Source: Rhizopus sp. PT2906
Taxonomy: Eukaryota > Mucoromycota > Mucoromycetes > Mucorales > Rhizopodaceae
Length of the DNA stretch: 13,251 nt
Reading direction: 5' to 3'
Assembly (NCBI GenBank): GCA_025529335.1
Contig: JAMYHX010000761.1
Span: forward strand, 1 to 13,251
Shown: piece by piece, positions 1-8,169 of the stretch
How the letters are laid out: each line of letters opens with the position of its first letter
Position numbering within the stretch: the first letter of the stretch is position 1
The notes under the pieces: generated by a model
Databases searched by the model: none
What the model was told of the DNA's origin: nothing
What the model saw: only the letters and a program-made list of their open reading frames with translations
Translations under genes and position numbers: made by a program

Positions 1-641
1 CCTCCTTTTATGTATTTTATTTTTAACCTTTGCGTAAATACTTTTCTTAATATGCGCCAATTATTTTTTTCATACACATCATAATTTTATCCTCTTTATG
101 AAATTTATTTTTAATAAAACAATATATCTACCAGTACATATAATGCACGAAAGGAATGACTGTCATTGGACGACACTAATCAATAAATTTGTGACCCATT
201 TGTACACCTTTTATAGGTTTGATCTGCAGTTCGTGTTTGATTGTACAGGATGGTTTACAAGAGCCTAAAGGATTACTACTACCACTATTGATTTAAAGCA
301 TCCAGTGGAGTTGCAAGTAGAATACATGACCTCTTTCCAGATACAATAAACTACACGAATGCTCCATTATTACTGATACTTGATTGAATCAAGACAGGTA
401 CAAGATTAAGCCAAGGTTGTCACGAATGATAAGACTTATTTGATAAACAAAAGACAGCCACTGGACAAGTCATAAACTATAGTTCACACGCATAAAAGAA
501 AAAAGGATATACGACAGCAGGACAGTAGAAGGAGCAGCCGAAGCATCACATGCATAAAACGTCATTTTGTTATTTATTTTATTCAAATATGGTATTTCTT
601 TTCTCTCTCTTTATTATTATTATTATTGTTATCATTTCATT
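1..641. other. Gene-free left flank / putative 5' region
   Basis: I see no convincing coding region on either strand here. The stretch is AT-rich with many stops in all frames. It contains a perfect 7-bp-arm palindrome at 379-393 (CTTGATT G AATCAAG) and an ATT trinucleotide run at about 611-628 directly before the first gene's start codon. It is most likely promoter and 5' UTR of the gene at 642, or the tail of an off-window neighbour; neither can be decided from sequence alone. Confidence 0.5.
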
Positions 642-1238
642 ATGCTTAAAAAACTATTTCAATCAAAGAGAAGAAAGCAGTCTAATAAACAAAAAGATAA
701 CCCAAAAGTGGCAATGGACCCCGCTTCATTAGCTATACTCAACAGGCATTTTTCCCCACTATCTTTTCAAGTGAAATCACCCTCCAGTGTACTCGATATC
801 GTTGGATACCCACGGTTAACCGTCAGAAATGTAGTTACTCCTGATCAGGAACCAGCTCAGGAACAGAAACATGAAAAGACACTGTTGGAAGAACAAGATA
901 CATTAGATGAAGTATCTCAGCTACATCAAAGGCTAGAAGAATTTGAGCGTGAACGAGACCTCTGGCATCGAAAATTACAAGAATATATGTTACGCGAAGA
1001 GCAACTTCGAAGAATAATACAAGACAATCAGATCCAAATTAATCAGCTAAGAAAAAGAGTCAGTTCGCACTCTTGGTCCGATGAGATCTACAATAGCAGA
1101 ATGTATAATAATAGCGATGGTAGTGATAGTGACGATGATGACCCTAATGAAGAGGATTTATATTACTGCTATTATCCACTTAGACGCAGACACAGTTACT
1201 ATTCCCCTTATCCCTATGCATACTATTATTATCAATAA
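642..1238 (+). CDS. Unrecognised coiled-coil protein with Tyr-rich C-terminus
   Basis: This is a single-exon frame of 198 residues; I do not recognise the family. The start at 642 is preferred over the in-frame ATG at 567 because it has A at -3 and because the upstream extension only translates an ATT repeat into tyrosines and phenylalanines. The protein has a very basic N-terminus (residues 1-22), a Pro/Ser-containing middle, and a strongly charged heptad-like segment at about 81-140 rich in Glu, Arg, Leu and Gln that looks like a coiled coil. An acidic Ser/Asp patch follows (158-172), then a tail with 12 tyrosines in the last 25 residues (174-198). There is no signal peptide or membrane segment. 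The composition suggests a self-associating or scaffold protein, but that is inference. An AATAAA at 1234-1239 overlaps the stop codon. Codon usage and length support a real gene, though without a known homologue it could be lineage-specific. Confidence 0.6.
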   Translation: MLKKLFQSKRRKQSNKQKDNPKVAMDPASLAILNRHFSPLSFQVKSPSSVLDIVGYPRLTVRNVVTPDQEPAQEQKHEKTLLEEQDTLDEVSQLHQRLEEFERERDLWHRKLQEYMLREEQLRRIIQDNQIQINQLRKRVSSHSWSDEIYNSRMYNNSDGSDSDDDDPNEEDLYYCYYPLRRRHSYYSPYPYAYYYYQ

Positions 1239-1239
1239 A
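1234..1239 (+). terminator. Candidate poly(A) signal of the coiled-coil gene
   Basis: AATAAA overlaps the TAA stop (1236-1238) and is followed by a T-rich run. In this AT-rich DNA chance occurrence is common, so support is modest. Confidence 0.3.
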
Positions 1240-1263
1240 TTATACCATTTTTTTTGGCTCGAA

Positions 1264-1275
1264 ATTGGGGATTGG
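1264..1275 (+). promoter_or_regulatory. Two tandem inverted CCAAT boxes
   Basis: ATTGG (the reverse complement of CCAAT) occurs at 1264-1268 and again at 1271-1275, 7 bp apart, inside a G-rich patch in otherwise AT-rich DNA about 170 bp upstream of the carrier start. CCAAT boxes are bound by the HAP/NF-Y complex, which in yeast drives respiratory genes. A mitochondrial carrier is a fitting target. The site call is by pattern only. Confidence 0.4.
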
Positions 1276-1284
1276 GGATCAAGG

Positions 1285-1316
1285 CGGATCACCTTCCATA
1301 GGAGGAAGGTTCACCG
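1285..1316. repeat. Imperfect inverted repeat in carrier promoter
   Basis: Two 13-bp arms (1285-1297 and 1304-1316) match at 10 of 13 positions around a 6-nt spacer. The inner 7 bp are perfect (ACCTTCC / GGAAGGT) and both outer ends are CGG/CCG. This is the most GC-rich stretch of the intergenic region. CGG...CCG ends are typical of sites for dimeric zinc-cluster regulators, so an activator or repressor site is plausible. A short RNA hairpin would be an alternative. Confidence 0.4.
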
Positions 1317-1336
1317 CGGCCAGACCGTCACGGTGT

Positions 1337-1346
1337 TATAAATAAA
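1337..1346 (+). promoter_or_regulatory. TATA box of YHM2 carrier gene
   Basis: TATAAATAAA lies 96 nt upstream of the ATG at 1442. It is followed by a long pyrimidine tract (about 1358-1390) and a CA dinucleotide run (1398-1418), a layout common in strongly expressed fungal promoters with initiation in or after the CT-rich block. Confidence 0.55.
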
Positions 1347-1397
1347 GCAGCCAAGTTCCTTATTTTCCCTTTTCTTTTCTTTTTTATTTCTTATATT

Positions 1398-1418
1398 CAC
1401 ACACACACACACGCACAC
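1398..1418 (+). repeat. CA dinucleotide run in 5' UTR
   Basis: There are about seven CA units (1398-1412), interrupted by one G, then CACAC to 1418. The run lies between the pyrimidine block and the carrier start codon and probably sits in the 5' leader. Confidence 0.7.
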
Positions 1419-1441
1419 TTTCTCTTGAATACTTTATAAAT

Positions 1442-2544
1442 ATGGCTCCTGTTGTTACTGCTCCCGTTGATCCTAACGCTCCTGTTGAAAAGAAACCTAT
1501 TTCATTCAAGAACCTGCTTTTAGGTGCATGTAAGCTGAGTTACATAATTTGATTCTCCCTTCTCGGTGTTTACTCAATCACTTCATACTATTTTAGCACT
1601 CAATCTATTCGAAGTATCCACGTTGGGTCAACCATTCGAAGTCATCAAGACACAACTTGCTGCTAATCGTGGACAATCCTTAAAGACAGCCTTGTCTACT
1701 ATTTACAGTCGTGGTGGTGTCTTTGGGTTTTATCAAGGTCTCATCCCTTGGGCCTGGATTGAAGCTTCTACCAAGGGTGCAGTATTGTTGTTCACTGCCT
1801 CCGAATTTGAATACCTTGCTCGATCAGCTGGTGCATCTCCCTTTCTTGTAAGTCTGTGAATAGAGTACGCGATATTCTTGATATTTATGTTCAATAGGGA
1901 GGTATTGCTGGTGGTATGGGTGGTGGTATTGCCCAAGCATATACAACGATGGGATTTTGTACATTTATGAAGACAGTCGAGGTGACACGTCATAAATCTG
2001 GTAAGTGTTTTTTTTAAGGTTTAGGGAGATAATTAGGAAGGGCTAAATCATGTGTGCTTTAGGTGCCAAGGAATCAACATTTAAAATTGCTGCAGATATA
2101 TTTAAAAAAGAAGGTATTGCGGGTATCAATAAAGGTGTGAATGCTGTGGCTGTTCGTCAATGTACCAACTGGGCATCACGATTTGGTATCACTCGTTTCA
2201 CACAAGAATCGATCATCAAGTTGCGTTACGGAGAGGCACCTGATGCTCATACGCGTGCAACTGCAATTGACAAAGCTCTTGCATCTATTGTGGGTGGTGC
2301 ATTATCTTGCTGGAATCAACCTATTGAAGTGATTCGAGTTGAAATGCAGAGTCAAGTCAAAGCAGCCGATAGACCTGAAAAGATGACAATTGTCAGTACA
2401 ACCAAATACATTTACCAACATAATGGTATCAAGGGCTTCTATCGTGGTGTTTTACCCCGTGTTGGTCTTGGTATGTGGCAAACACTTTGTATGGTAGCAT
2501 TAGGTAACAATTTATTATTTAAATACTTTTATGATCATTATTAA
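1442..2544 (+). CDS. YHM2: Mitochondrial citrate/2-oxoglutarate carrier (Yhm2-type)
   Basis: Exons 1442-1529, 1597-1847, 1898-2000 and 2063-2544 join in frame to 307 residues, close to yeast Yhm2 (about 314). The three introns (67, 50, 62 nt) have GTAAG donors and TAG acceptors. The sequence follows the Yhm2 family nearly throughout: GQPFEVIK (repeat-1 signature, residues 40-47), GLIPWAWIEASTKGAVLLF in repeat 1, TMGFCTFMKTVEVTRHK (131-146, the family's non-standard second signature without the usual proline), KGVNAVAVRQ, and WNQPIEVIRVEMQ (repeat 3, P234). Six membrane spans in three repeats are expected in the inner mitochondrial membrane. In yeast this carrier exchanges citrate for 2-oxoglutarate, feeding cytosolic NADPH supply, and has been linked to mtDNA maintenance; transfer of both roles here is by homology. 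The promoter has a TATA box and CCAAT boxes. The start codon is in good context (AAAT before ATGG). It converges with RCY1. Confidence 0.94.
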
Positions 2545-2654
2545 CTAGTTTATAATAGGTGATTATTTCCGTGCTTTCTTTGGTACAAAATAGAGAAGCA
2601 AGAAGGAGTACAATACATTTTTATATATTATAATACATAGATACCACTTGTAAT

Positions 2655-2660
2655 AATAAA
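2655..2660 (+). terminator. Candidate poly(A) signal of YHM2
   Basis: AATAAA lies 111 nt past the carrier stop and directly abuts the RCY1 stop codon (2661-2663, minus strand). If used, the carrier 3' end would overlap the RCY1 coding end in antisense. Confidence 0.4.
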
Positions 2661-5541
2661 TTACATAATCGAGCAATCTGTCATATCTTTTTGAACAGTT
2701 CTTTTGATCATTGGCCAATCACTTCTACAAGCAGCAAATTCAAATAAATCTTCTACTCTCATCAAACCATGATATCTTTCTAAATCGTGTATAAGTGATT
2801 TGATATCGGATGCTGACTCTATAATGTACAGGTTTGCTAAGGATTTCAATGCTAAAAAGTATGTCGTAATTTCCTTTTGTCGGAGTGAAAGTATGAAATC
2901 ATAGTAGGCATTCATATCACTGATGTATCTAAATCCTCCTTGTTCATTGACTGTTTGAGATTTGAGGTGCTTACAAAGGATTCTTTAAATGGTTAATTCT
3001 TTCTTTCTCTTTTCTTTAACTAAACACTCACTCAAAAAATCGCCTGCATATCTCATTAAAGAACAAGTCCATTGTTCCCTTTTCTGCTGCTCCCATTAGC
3101 GTAGATGTATTAGTCTTTAGGCACTGGATAGTATCTTGGCATGCCTTATGATTTCACATGCTCGTATCAGTTGCTTAGATAATATTATTTTTGTTTACCT
3201 TTGTTGGTCTCAAGTCAGGCATGACGTTGGGTGGCGGGTTATAGTCTTCTTTCTTTTGTTCATGAGTAAGAATCAATTCGACTTGAGATAAGAGCACTTG
3301 AATACCACGATCCATGCCTTGTGCTACACAATCATCCAACAGCCTTTCAAATGCTTTCTTTTCCTTGTTCACATCATTCATAAAATCCAGTTTATCGATA
3401 TGCTTGGTCTATGTACACATGAATAAACATGTTATAATAAATGTACACAACTTACAATTTCTTCATCATAGTATAACTGAATCATCTGCTGAATGACATC
3501 CGCTACATGTACAAGCTCAAAAAACTCGGTCAACGGCGGAACATCTTCGCTTAGGTTATAAGGATTAGGTTTATACACAGATAAACGTGCAATGGCACTA
3601 GGAAATATGAGTATTTGTTTTAAATAAACACCGTATTATACCTCTCGAATCCAGGTTGTATGTGAGTTGTACCGAGTATCTTCAGTAACTGAATAAATAT
3701 TTGTTCAAACGTCTTTTGGATATCAGTCTTCATTCGTCCTGGAAATCCAATATCTATAAATTGCTCTACTCGTCTTTCTGATTCTTTATTGATGTGAATC
3801 AACTGTAATGCTATTTCTAATGATATGTAATCCTGAAGTGAATCTAACTCCTGTCTTGCAAACTCTAACTGAATCGTTGCTTCCTTGTTTTCAGAAATAC
3901 TTGAACTTATGGATGGTGTTATAGATTCGGCAGAGGTTGTAGAGGATCGTTTATTGGTGGATGACTTTTGAAAGGGGGATACGATGGTCGTGGCTGCTGA
4001 GGAAACAAAGTCAACAGGCAGCGTGATCACTTTCTTAAACGCAGTCAGATAGTTTCTCTTGAATGCTTCACGTGACTGATTCGTGAGTCGCGCAGAAGCG
4101 TCAACAAATCTAGATGTTCTATTATTCTAATACAAAAAAATGTCAGCTTTATATTATTCTCTCTTTTTTTAAGAATTACCCAGTCTTCAATATATTTTCT
4201 GGTGACTTTTTCCGTAAACTGACTTTCCTCATAAAGATAATCATCCAAAAATGGCAAAAATAATTTAAACAATAAATTCACGCCCCGCTCCTTTTCAATC
4301 TTTTGAGGGATATCTTCATCATTTGTCAGCACATCAATGACTTTTCTTGTCGAGTTCAGGACGACAGACATTGTCTTTAAGTAGATCTGTGTGCTTGCTT
4401 GTATCGCATTCCCTAGTAAATGAGCAACAAATTCCGCGACCTGCTGCTAGTTTGAAAACTGTCATACTTCTATAACTGTGTCCCTTACCACATCCTCAAA
4501 CACTCTATCTGTAAACACATAAAACATGTCCATCTTTTCAGGAAATATATCATGAATCAGTCTTGATTGCTGCTTGAGTTCGTCGGTAATGTATAACATC
4601 AGTTTCTTGAATGGTTCTAAATCATCTGGTGATTCCCTAAATTGATCTTTAGTTTATCATCATAAGTGCGATCAAATGGAATTACACAAAATTGTCTTCT
4701 GGTTTATATGGGCTGTCATAGAATAATGAGTGCTTTTGTATATAAGTTTGCATACAGATCGATCCACCATTCAATGCGATTAATGCATTTGCAAAGGTCC
4801 TCATGGTATCTGTATCATGGGCATCATAGGCTACTTCAAATTCATGGAGTGCTGCACTTTCGAAATATTGTGATAATGCATCAACAGCTTCATTCAACTA
4901 TAATGTCTGTAAGCATACCTGTATCCCCCCTTTTTTGTTATCATTACCTGTTTCCAATCATCTAATACATGACACTGACCGAATCCCACAAGCAAATTGA
5001 TAATCTGTCCACATACTTCTGGCTGGTTTCCAAAATCATGCAATACTTTGTTCGATTCCTTGTTATGATCTCTTAGATCCACATAATAGGGTATGAGTAG
5101 CCTATAAAGCTCTTTAAATCGCTCTTTAGACAATCCAGTTGACTTGGCTCTTGCACGTGCTTGGAAAGGGTCGGTGGACATGCCTGGTATCAATGCACTA
5201 AGTGGTTTATTGTTGATGTATATCGTGTTTTTGACGTCTATAAGCGAACCGTTTTCCTTGGTACCGTTCGTCTCTATTGTAGACCGCACTGTCAGTGTGT
5301 CACCAATGGAATGAGTGTTTCTATTACCTAGCATGCTGGAAAGGGCGCCAGTGTCATTCTTGAGCATGATGCGTAACTTTTCATCCCAAATTTCATCATC
5401 GTATACCAAGACTTTAAACCTTCTTGACACCAGTGCCACATTAGCGAGTGTTGGTACCGGTAAGTACTTGAATATTCTTAAAAGAACATCGGGTGGAATT
5501 AGCTTATTCTTTACAGTGGTTGCTTCATCGGCTAGGCTCAT
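2661..5541 (-). CDS. RCY1: F-box/Sec10-like endocytic recycling protein (Rcy1/Pof6 family)
   Basis: Nine exons on the minus strand (5541-4948, 4897-4686, 4636-4489, 4446-4180, 4126-3642, 3597-3456, 3408-3199, 3144-3032, 2982-2661) join in frame to 830 residues, close to yeast Rcy1 (about 840). The introns are 42-54 nt. Residues 14-57 form an F-box (LIPPDVLLRIFKYLP and on to the conserved W). From about 140 onward the protein is Sec10-like, an all-helical exocyst-type fold, with FKRNYLTAFKKV near 429-440. A Ser/Thr-rich linker (449-485) interrupts that fold. The C-terminus is Cys-Ser-Ile-Met, a CaaX box predicting farnesylation and membrane attachment. In yeast, Rcy1 with Skp1 recycles the v-SNARE Snc1 from early endosomes to the Golgi and acts with the Rab GTPases Ypt31/32; fission yeast Pof6 is needed for cell separation. 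Two introns end in AAG rather than YAG. ATG 5541 has G at -3. Confidence 0.9.
2664..2675 (-). other. C-terminal CaaX prenylation motif of RCY1
   Basis: The last four codons read Cys-Ser-Ile-Met before TAA. Methionine in the last position usually directs farnesyltransferase. Yeast Rcy1 is also known to end in a CaaX box, which supports both the gene identity and the last-exon frame. Confidence 0.8.
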
Positions 5542-6231
5542 TGCACACGAAGTAAAGGAAAAGAAAAAAGACAGAGAGAGAGAGCGGGGCTGACCGTGTG
5601 TTAATATGCAAGAATTGTACTGAGAATAAAAATTAAGGTGTGTGATGTGGCTTAAGGCAAATAATAAAGCATTGTATAGCTCTGGAATTGCAATTTTTTT
5701 TTTCCCTTTTTTTTTTTCTGCATATATCTATACGCTTGTATATGATACATCTTTGGTTATTCAAGAAGGGGAACAAAAGGGGAGTAAAGAGGCATTCAAA
5801 CTGATATTAAAGAAATTCTCAGCTGAGAACAATGCCCTTGACCACGTTATCCGCCACAGTGTAACTTTACTTTTATTCTCATTATGATGAGCCTATTTTT
5901 GAGCCCTCAAAACGTAACTTGTCTTTTCACTAGAACAGTGATAGGAAACCTGATTCTCGGAATGTTAGTCAGACCTTTTTTTTTTTGTTGCTCTTTACAA
6001 TGAGTTTCTATTATAAATAATATAGTAAATAACGCGTAAAACAATACACTAAATGCGATTCAATAAACTGCGCCTTTCTTTTGTTGTCGATTGAGCTTAC
6101 CTTGCAAGGCCCTCTACAGAATTGGGTTTATCGGTTTTTATTTGTAGTGTGTGTATCTTATTAAAACTGCGACACTTTAATTTTTTCTTTTTTCTTGCGA
6201 CATCATTTTGGTATCTTCCAAGTGCTAAATT
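5542..6231. promoter_or_regulatory. Divergent promoter region between RCY1 and WD40 gene
   Basis: This 690-bp non-coding interval separates two divergently transcribed start codons. On the RCY1 side it has a GA/CT-rich run (about 5573-5585), then long T tracts at about 5695-5720. It holds two short perfect palindromes, TTTTGAG CC CTCAAAA at 5897-5912 and CCTTGCAAGG at 6100-6109. A pyrimidine-rich leader (6179-6195) precedes the WD40 start at 6232. An open frame of 81 codons (5642-5887) reads across the T tracts and resembles no protein I know. No clear TATA box is visible for either gene. Confidence 0.5.
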
Positions 6232-8057
6232 ATGGATGTGTTGCCTAGTCAAAGACAACCGCCTTCTTCTTCAAAAACCTCTTCTTTAGGAATTAATCGA
6301 GATCAGCAAGTAGAAAAGCTATTAAAAGAAGTAAAACAGCTTAAACAAAAGGTTGACATATTAGATAAAGAGAATATCGCCTTGAAGAAAAGCATCTATG
6401 ACTTGTCAGCAAGATATGCAGCCTCTATATCTCAAGGAGGCATACCATACAAAACAGGACCATTTGTTATTGATAATGAAGTATCACCTACTGGGAAAGA
6501 GATGATTTCAAAGGTTGTCCAGGAAGCAAGTGGAGACATGGAACCATTTCAATCAAGTAGATGCCTTTATTTTACAAACTTGTTACGATGACTAATTCCA
6601 ACATCTAGTTTATCCTCATGACACTCGTGATGGAAAACCTTTTCAATTGCGTTACGAACTTAAAGTAAGAAAAAAAAAAAAGTATTATACTATTCCTTGT
6701 ACTTAGTATATACTTAGGGTCACTTGGGTGCAGTCTATACCGTCGAGTTTTCCCCCAACGGCGCTCTACTAGCCTCTGGTTCGTTTGATAAGACAGTTCG
6801 TATCTGGGACACAGCTTCAGCTCAAAAGGAAACATACTGTCTAAAGGGCCATACATTAAACATATCCGACGTTGCATGGACACCAGATTCATCTACTTTA
6901 TTATCTGGTGCTTATGATGAAACATGTAAAACATGGGATGTCGAAACAGGAAAATTGAATAATAGCTACGACACAGAAGGTCTTGTGCAGTGTGTAGGAT
7001 GGGACTTTGTTGATCCAAATATCTTTTATTACGGTACGTCTCGAAAAGTGCTGGCTATGGTAGATACTCGACTGGAAGAGCCGGCGTTAGTTATTCGTAA
7101 CGATGCGATGGTGAATACACTGTATGCATCAAGAGATGGTGTTCATGTCATTACAGGAGATGCACAAGGTGTATTGAAAGTGTGGGATATTCGATCAAGT
7201 AAGAGGCAAAAATATGATCAGAGGCTTTGTGTATTAACAACAGTTAGAACAATGTATATCAAATAGACAGAATGATCATACCCAAATGCCAATCACACAT
7301 ATATCCATTGGTAGAAGAAGCACAGACGCTTCAAGAAGAGCTAGTAAGAACCTTTGTCTTGTGTATCCACATTTAATTGATCACTTTAAATTAGTTAATG
7401 ATTATGACGAACCTCGATATATGGCAGTCAATAGTTATGATAACTGTAAGGGCATTTGATTCATCATTACGATTATTAATACAGTTACTTTTAGTACTAC
7501 GCGTTTATGACCGTGGTATGGATCCACCCAAATCAGAACTTCGGCTTGTACATTCACTAAAAGGATTCAAAAATAAAAACTGGCCTATCAAGTCATCGTT
7601 CTATTGTGGAAGTGGATGTAAGCCATATGCAATCTATAACAATGGAGATTAAGCTGACAATCTATTAGATAATTCATCCATCTTGAGTAAACACTCTGTG
7701 GCGAATGACTATGGGGATATCGACATTGCAACGACACCAGTTGACTACTTACTAGACCCTCAAGAGCTCAAGGAAGAAAAGAGTGTACTGCTTGCTACAG
7801 GAAGTGCAGATCCATATGCATACCTTTATAATGTTGGAGAAGTAAGACTAAAAAGACTCTTTTGATGAGCCAAAAGTACTCATGTATTATTACAGGATAG
7901 CGCAGAGTTGATGCAACGATTGGAAGGCCACACAGATCGAGTGTATGCAGTCAATTTTCATCCTACTGAGCCTATCCTTGCCAGTTGTTCGGCTGATTTT
8001 ACGGTCAAAGTATGGGGGCCTAGCTTAAACAGAGGCAAAAAGAAGACGATCAACTAA
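6232..8057 (+). CDS. WD40-repeat protein with N-terminal coiled coil
   Basis: My model has eight exons (6232-6556, 6609-6664, 6718-7230, 7271-7343, 7395-7445, 7495-7617, 7669-7841, 7896-8057), giving about 491 residues. Residues 25-60 (QQVEKLLKEVKQLKQKVDIL and on) are a coiled coil. GH...WD repeats are clear at 128-158 (ending TVRIWD), 171-201 and 449-478 (ending FTVKVW), with weaker blades between, so a seven-bladed propeller is likely. Length and blade pattern recall WDR13, and the blade around MPITHISI resembles it, but I cannot settle the orthologue. WD40 propellers act as protein-docking platforms; the partner is unknown. Two junctions are uncertain. Exon 3 to 4 needs a weak GTATTA donor and a 40-nt intron to stay in frame. 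Exon 7 may start at 7654 (36-nt intron) instead of 7669 (51 nt). The start has A at -3. Confidence 0.82.
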
Positions 8058-8078
8058 AGGCTATTATTCCTTTATTTT

Positions 8079-8084
8079 AATAAA
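8079..8084 (+). terminator. Candidate poly(A) signal of WD40 gene
   Basis: AATAAA lies 22 nt after the TAA stop and is followed by a TG/AT-rich stretch. Only 112 nt separate this stop from the MSH4 start, so the WD40 3' end and the MSH4 promoter must share the gap. Confidence 0.5.
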
Positions 8085-8169
8085 TGTTGTATATATATTT
8101 TGTTGTTATCATGCTGAAAAAAAAAGAATGGCCTTTTTGTACTTTTTTTTTATTCTTTAATATTTTAAA

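Noticed and set aside
567..641. Upstream in-frame ATG extending the first gene by 25 residues
   Set aside because: The extension translates an ATT repeat into Tyr/Phe/Ile. The ATG at 642 has A at -3 and begins a basic, gene-like N-terminus.
1255..1340. Possible tRNA, 5S rRNA or rRNA fragment in the GC-rich island
   Set aside because: No cloverleaf, no A/B box pair, and no stretch matching conserved 5S or 18S ends. The position next to a TATA box fits a promoter.
5642..5887. 81-codon open frame in the divergent intergenic region
   Set aside because: It reads through long T tracts (phenylalanine runs), has low-complexity ends and matches no family I know. It is best explained as chance in promoter DNA.
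7618..7653. 36-nt intron alternative in the WD40 gene
   Set aside because: It keeps the frame but is shorter than any other intron in the window. The 51-nt version (to 7668) has a CTGAC branch-like site and a TAG acceptor. Not fully excluded.
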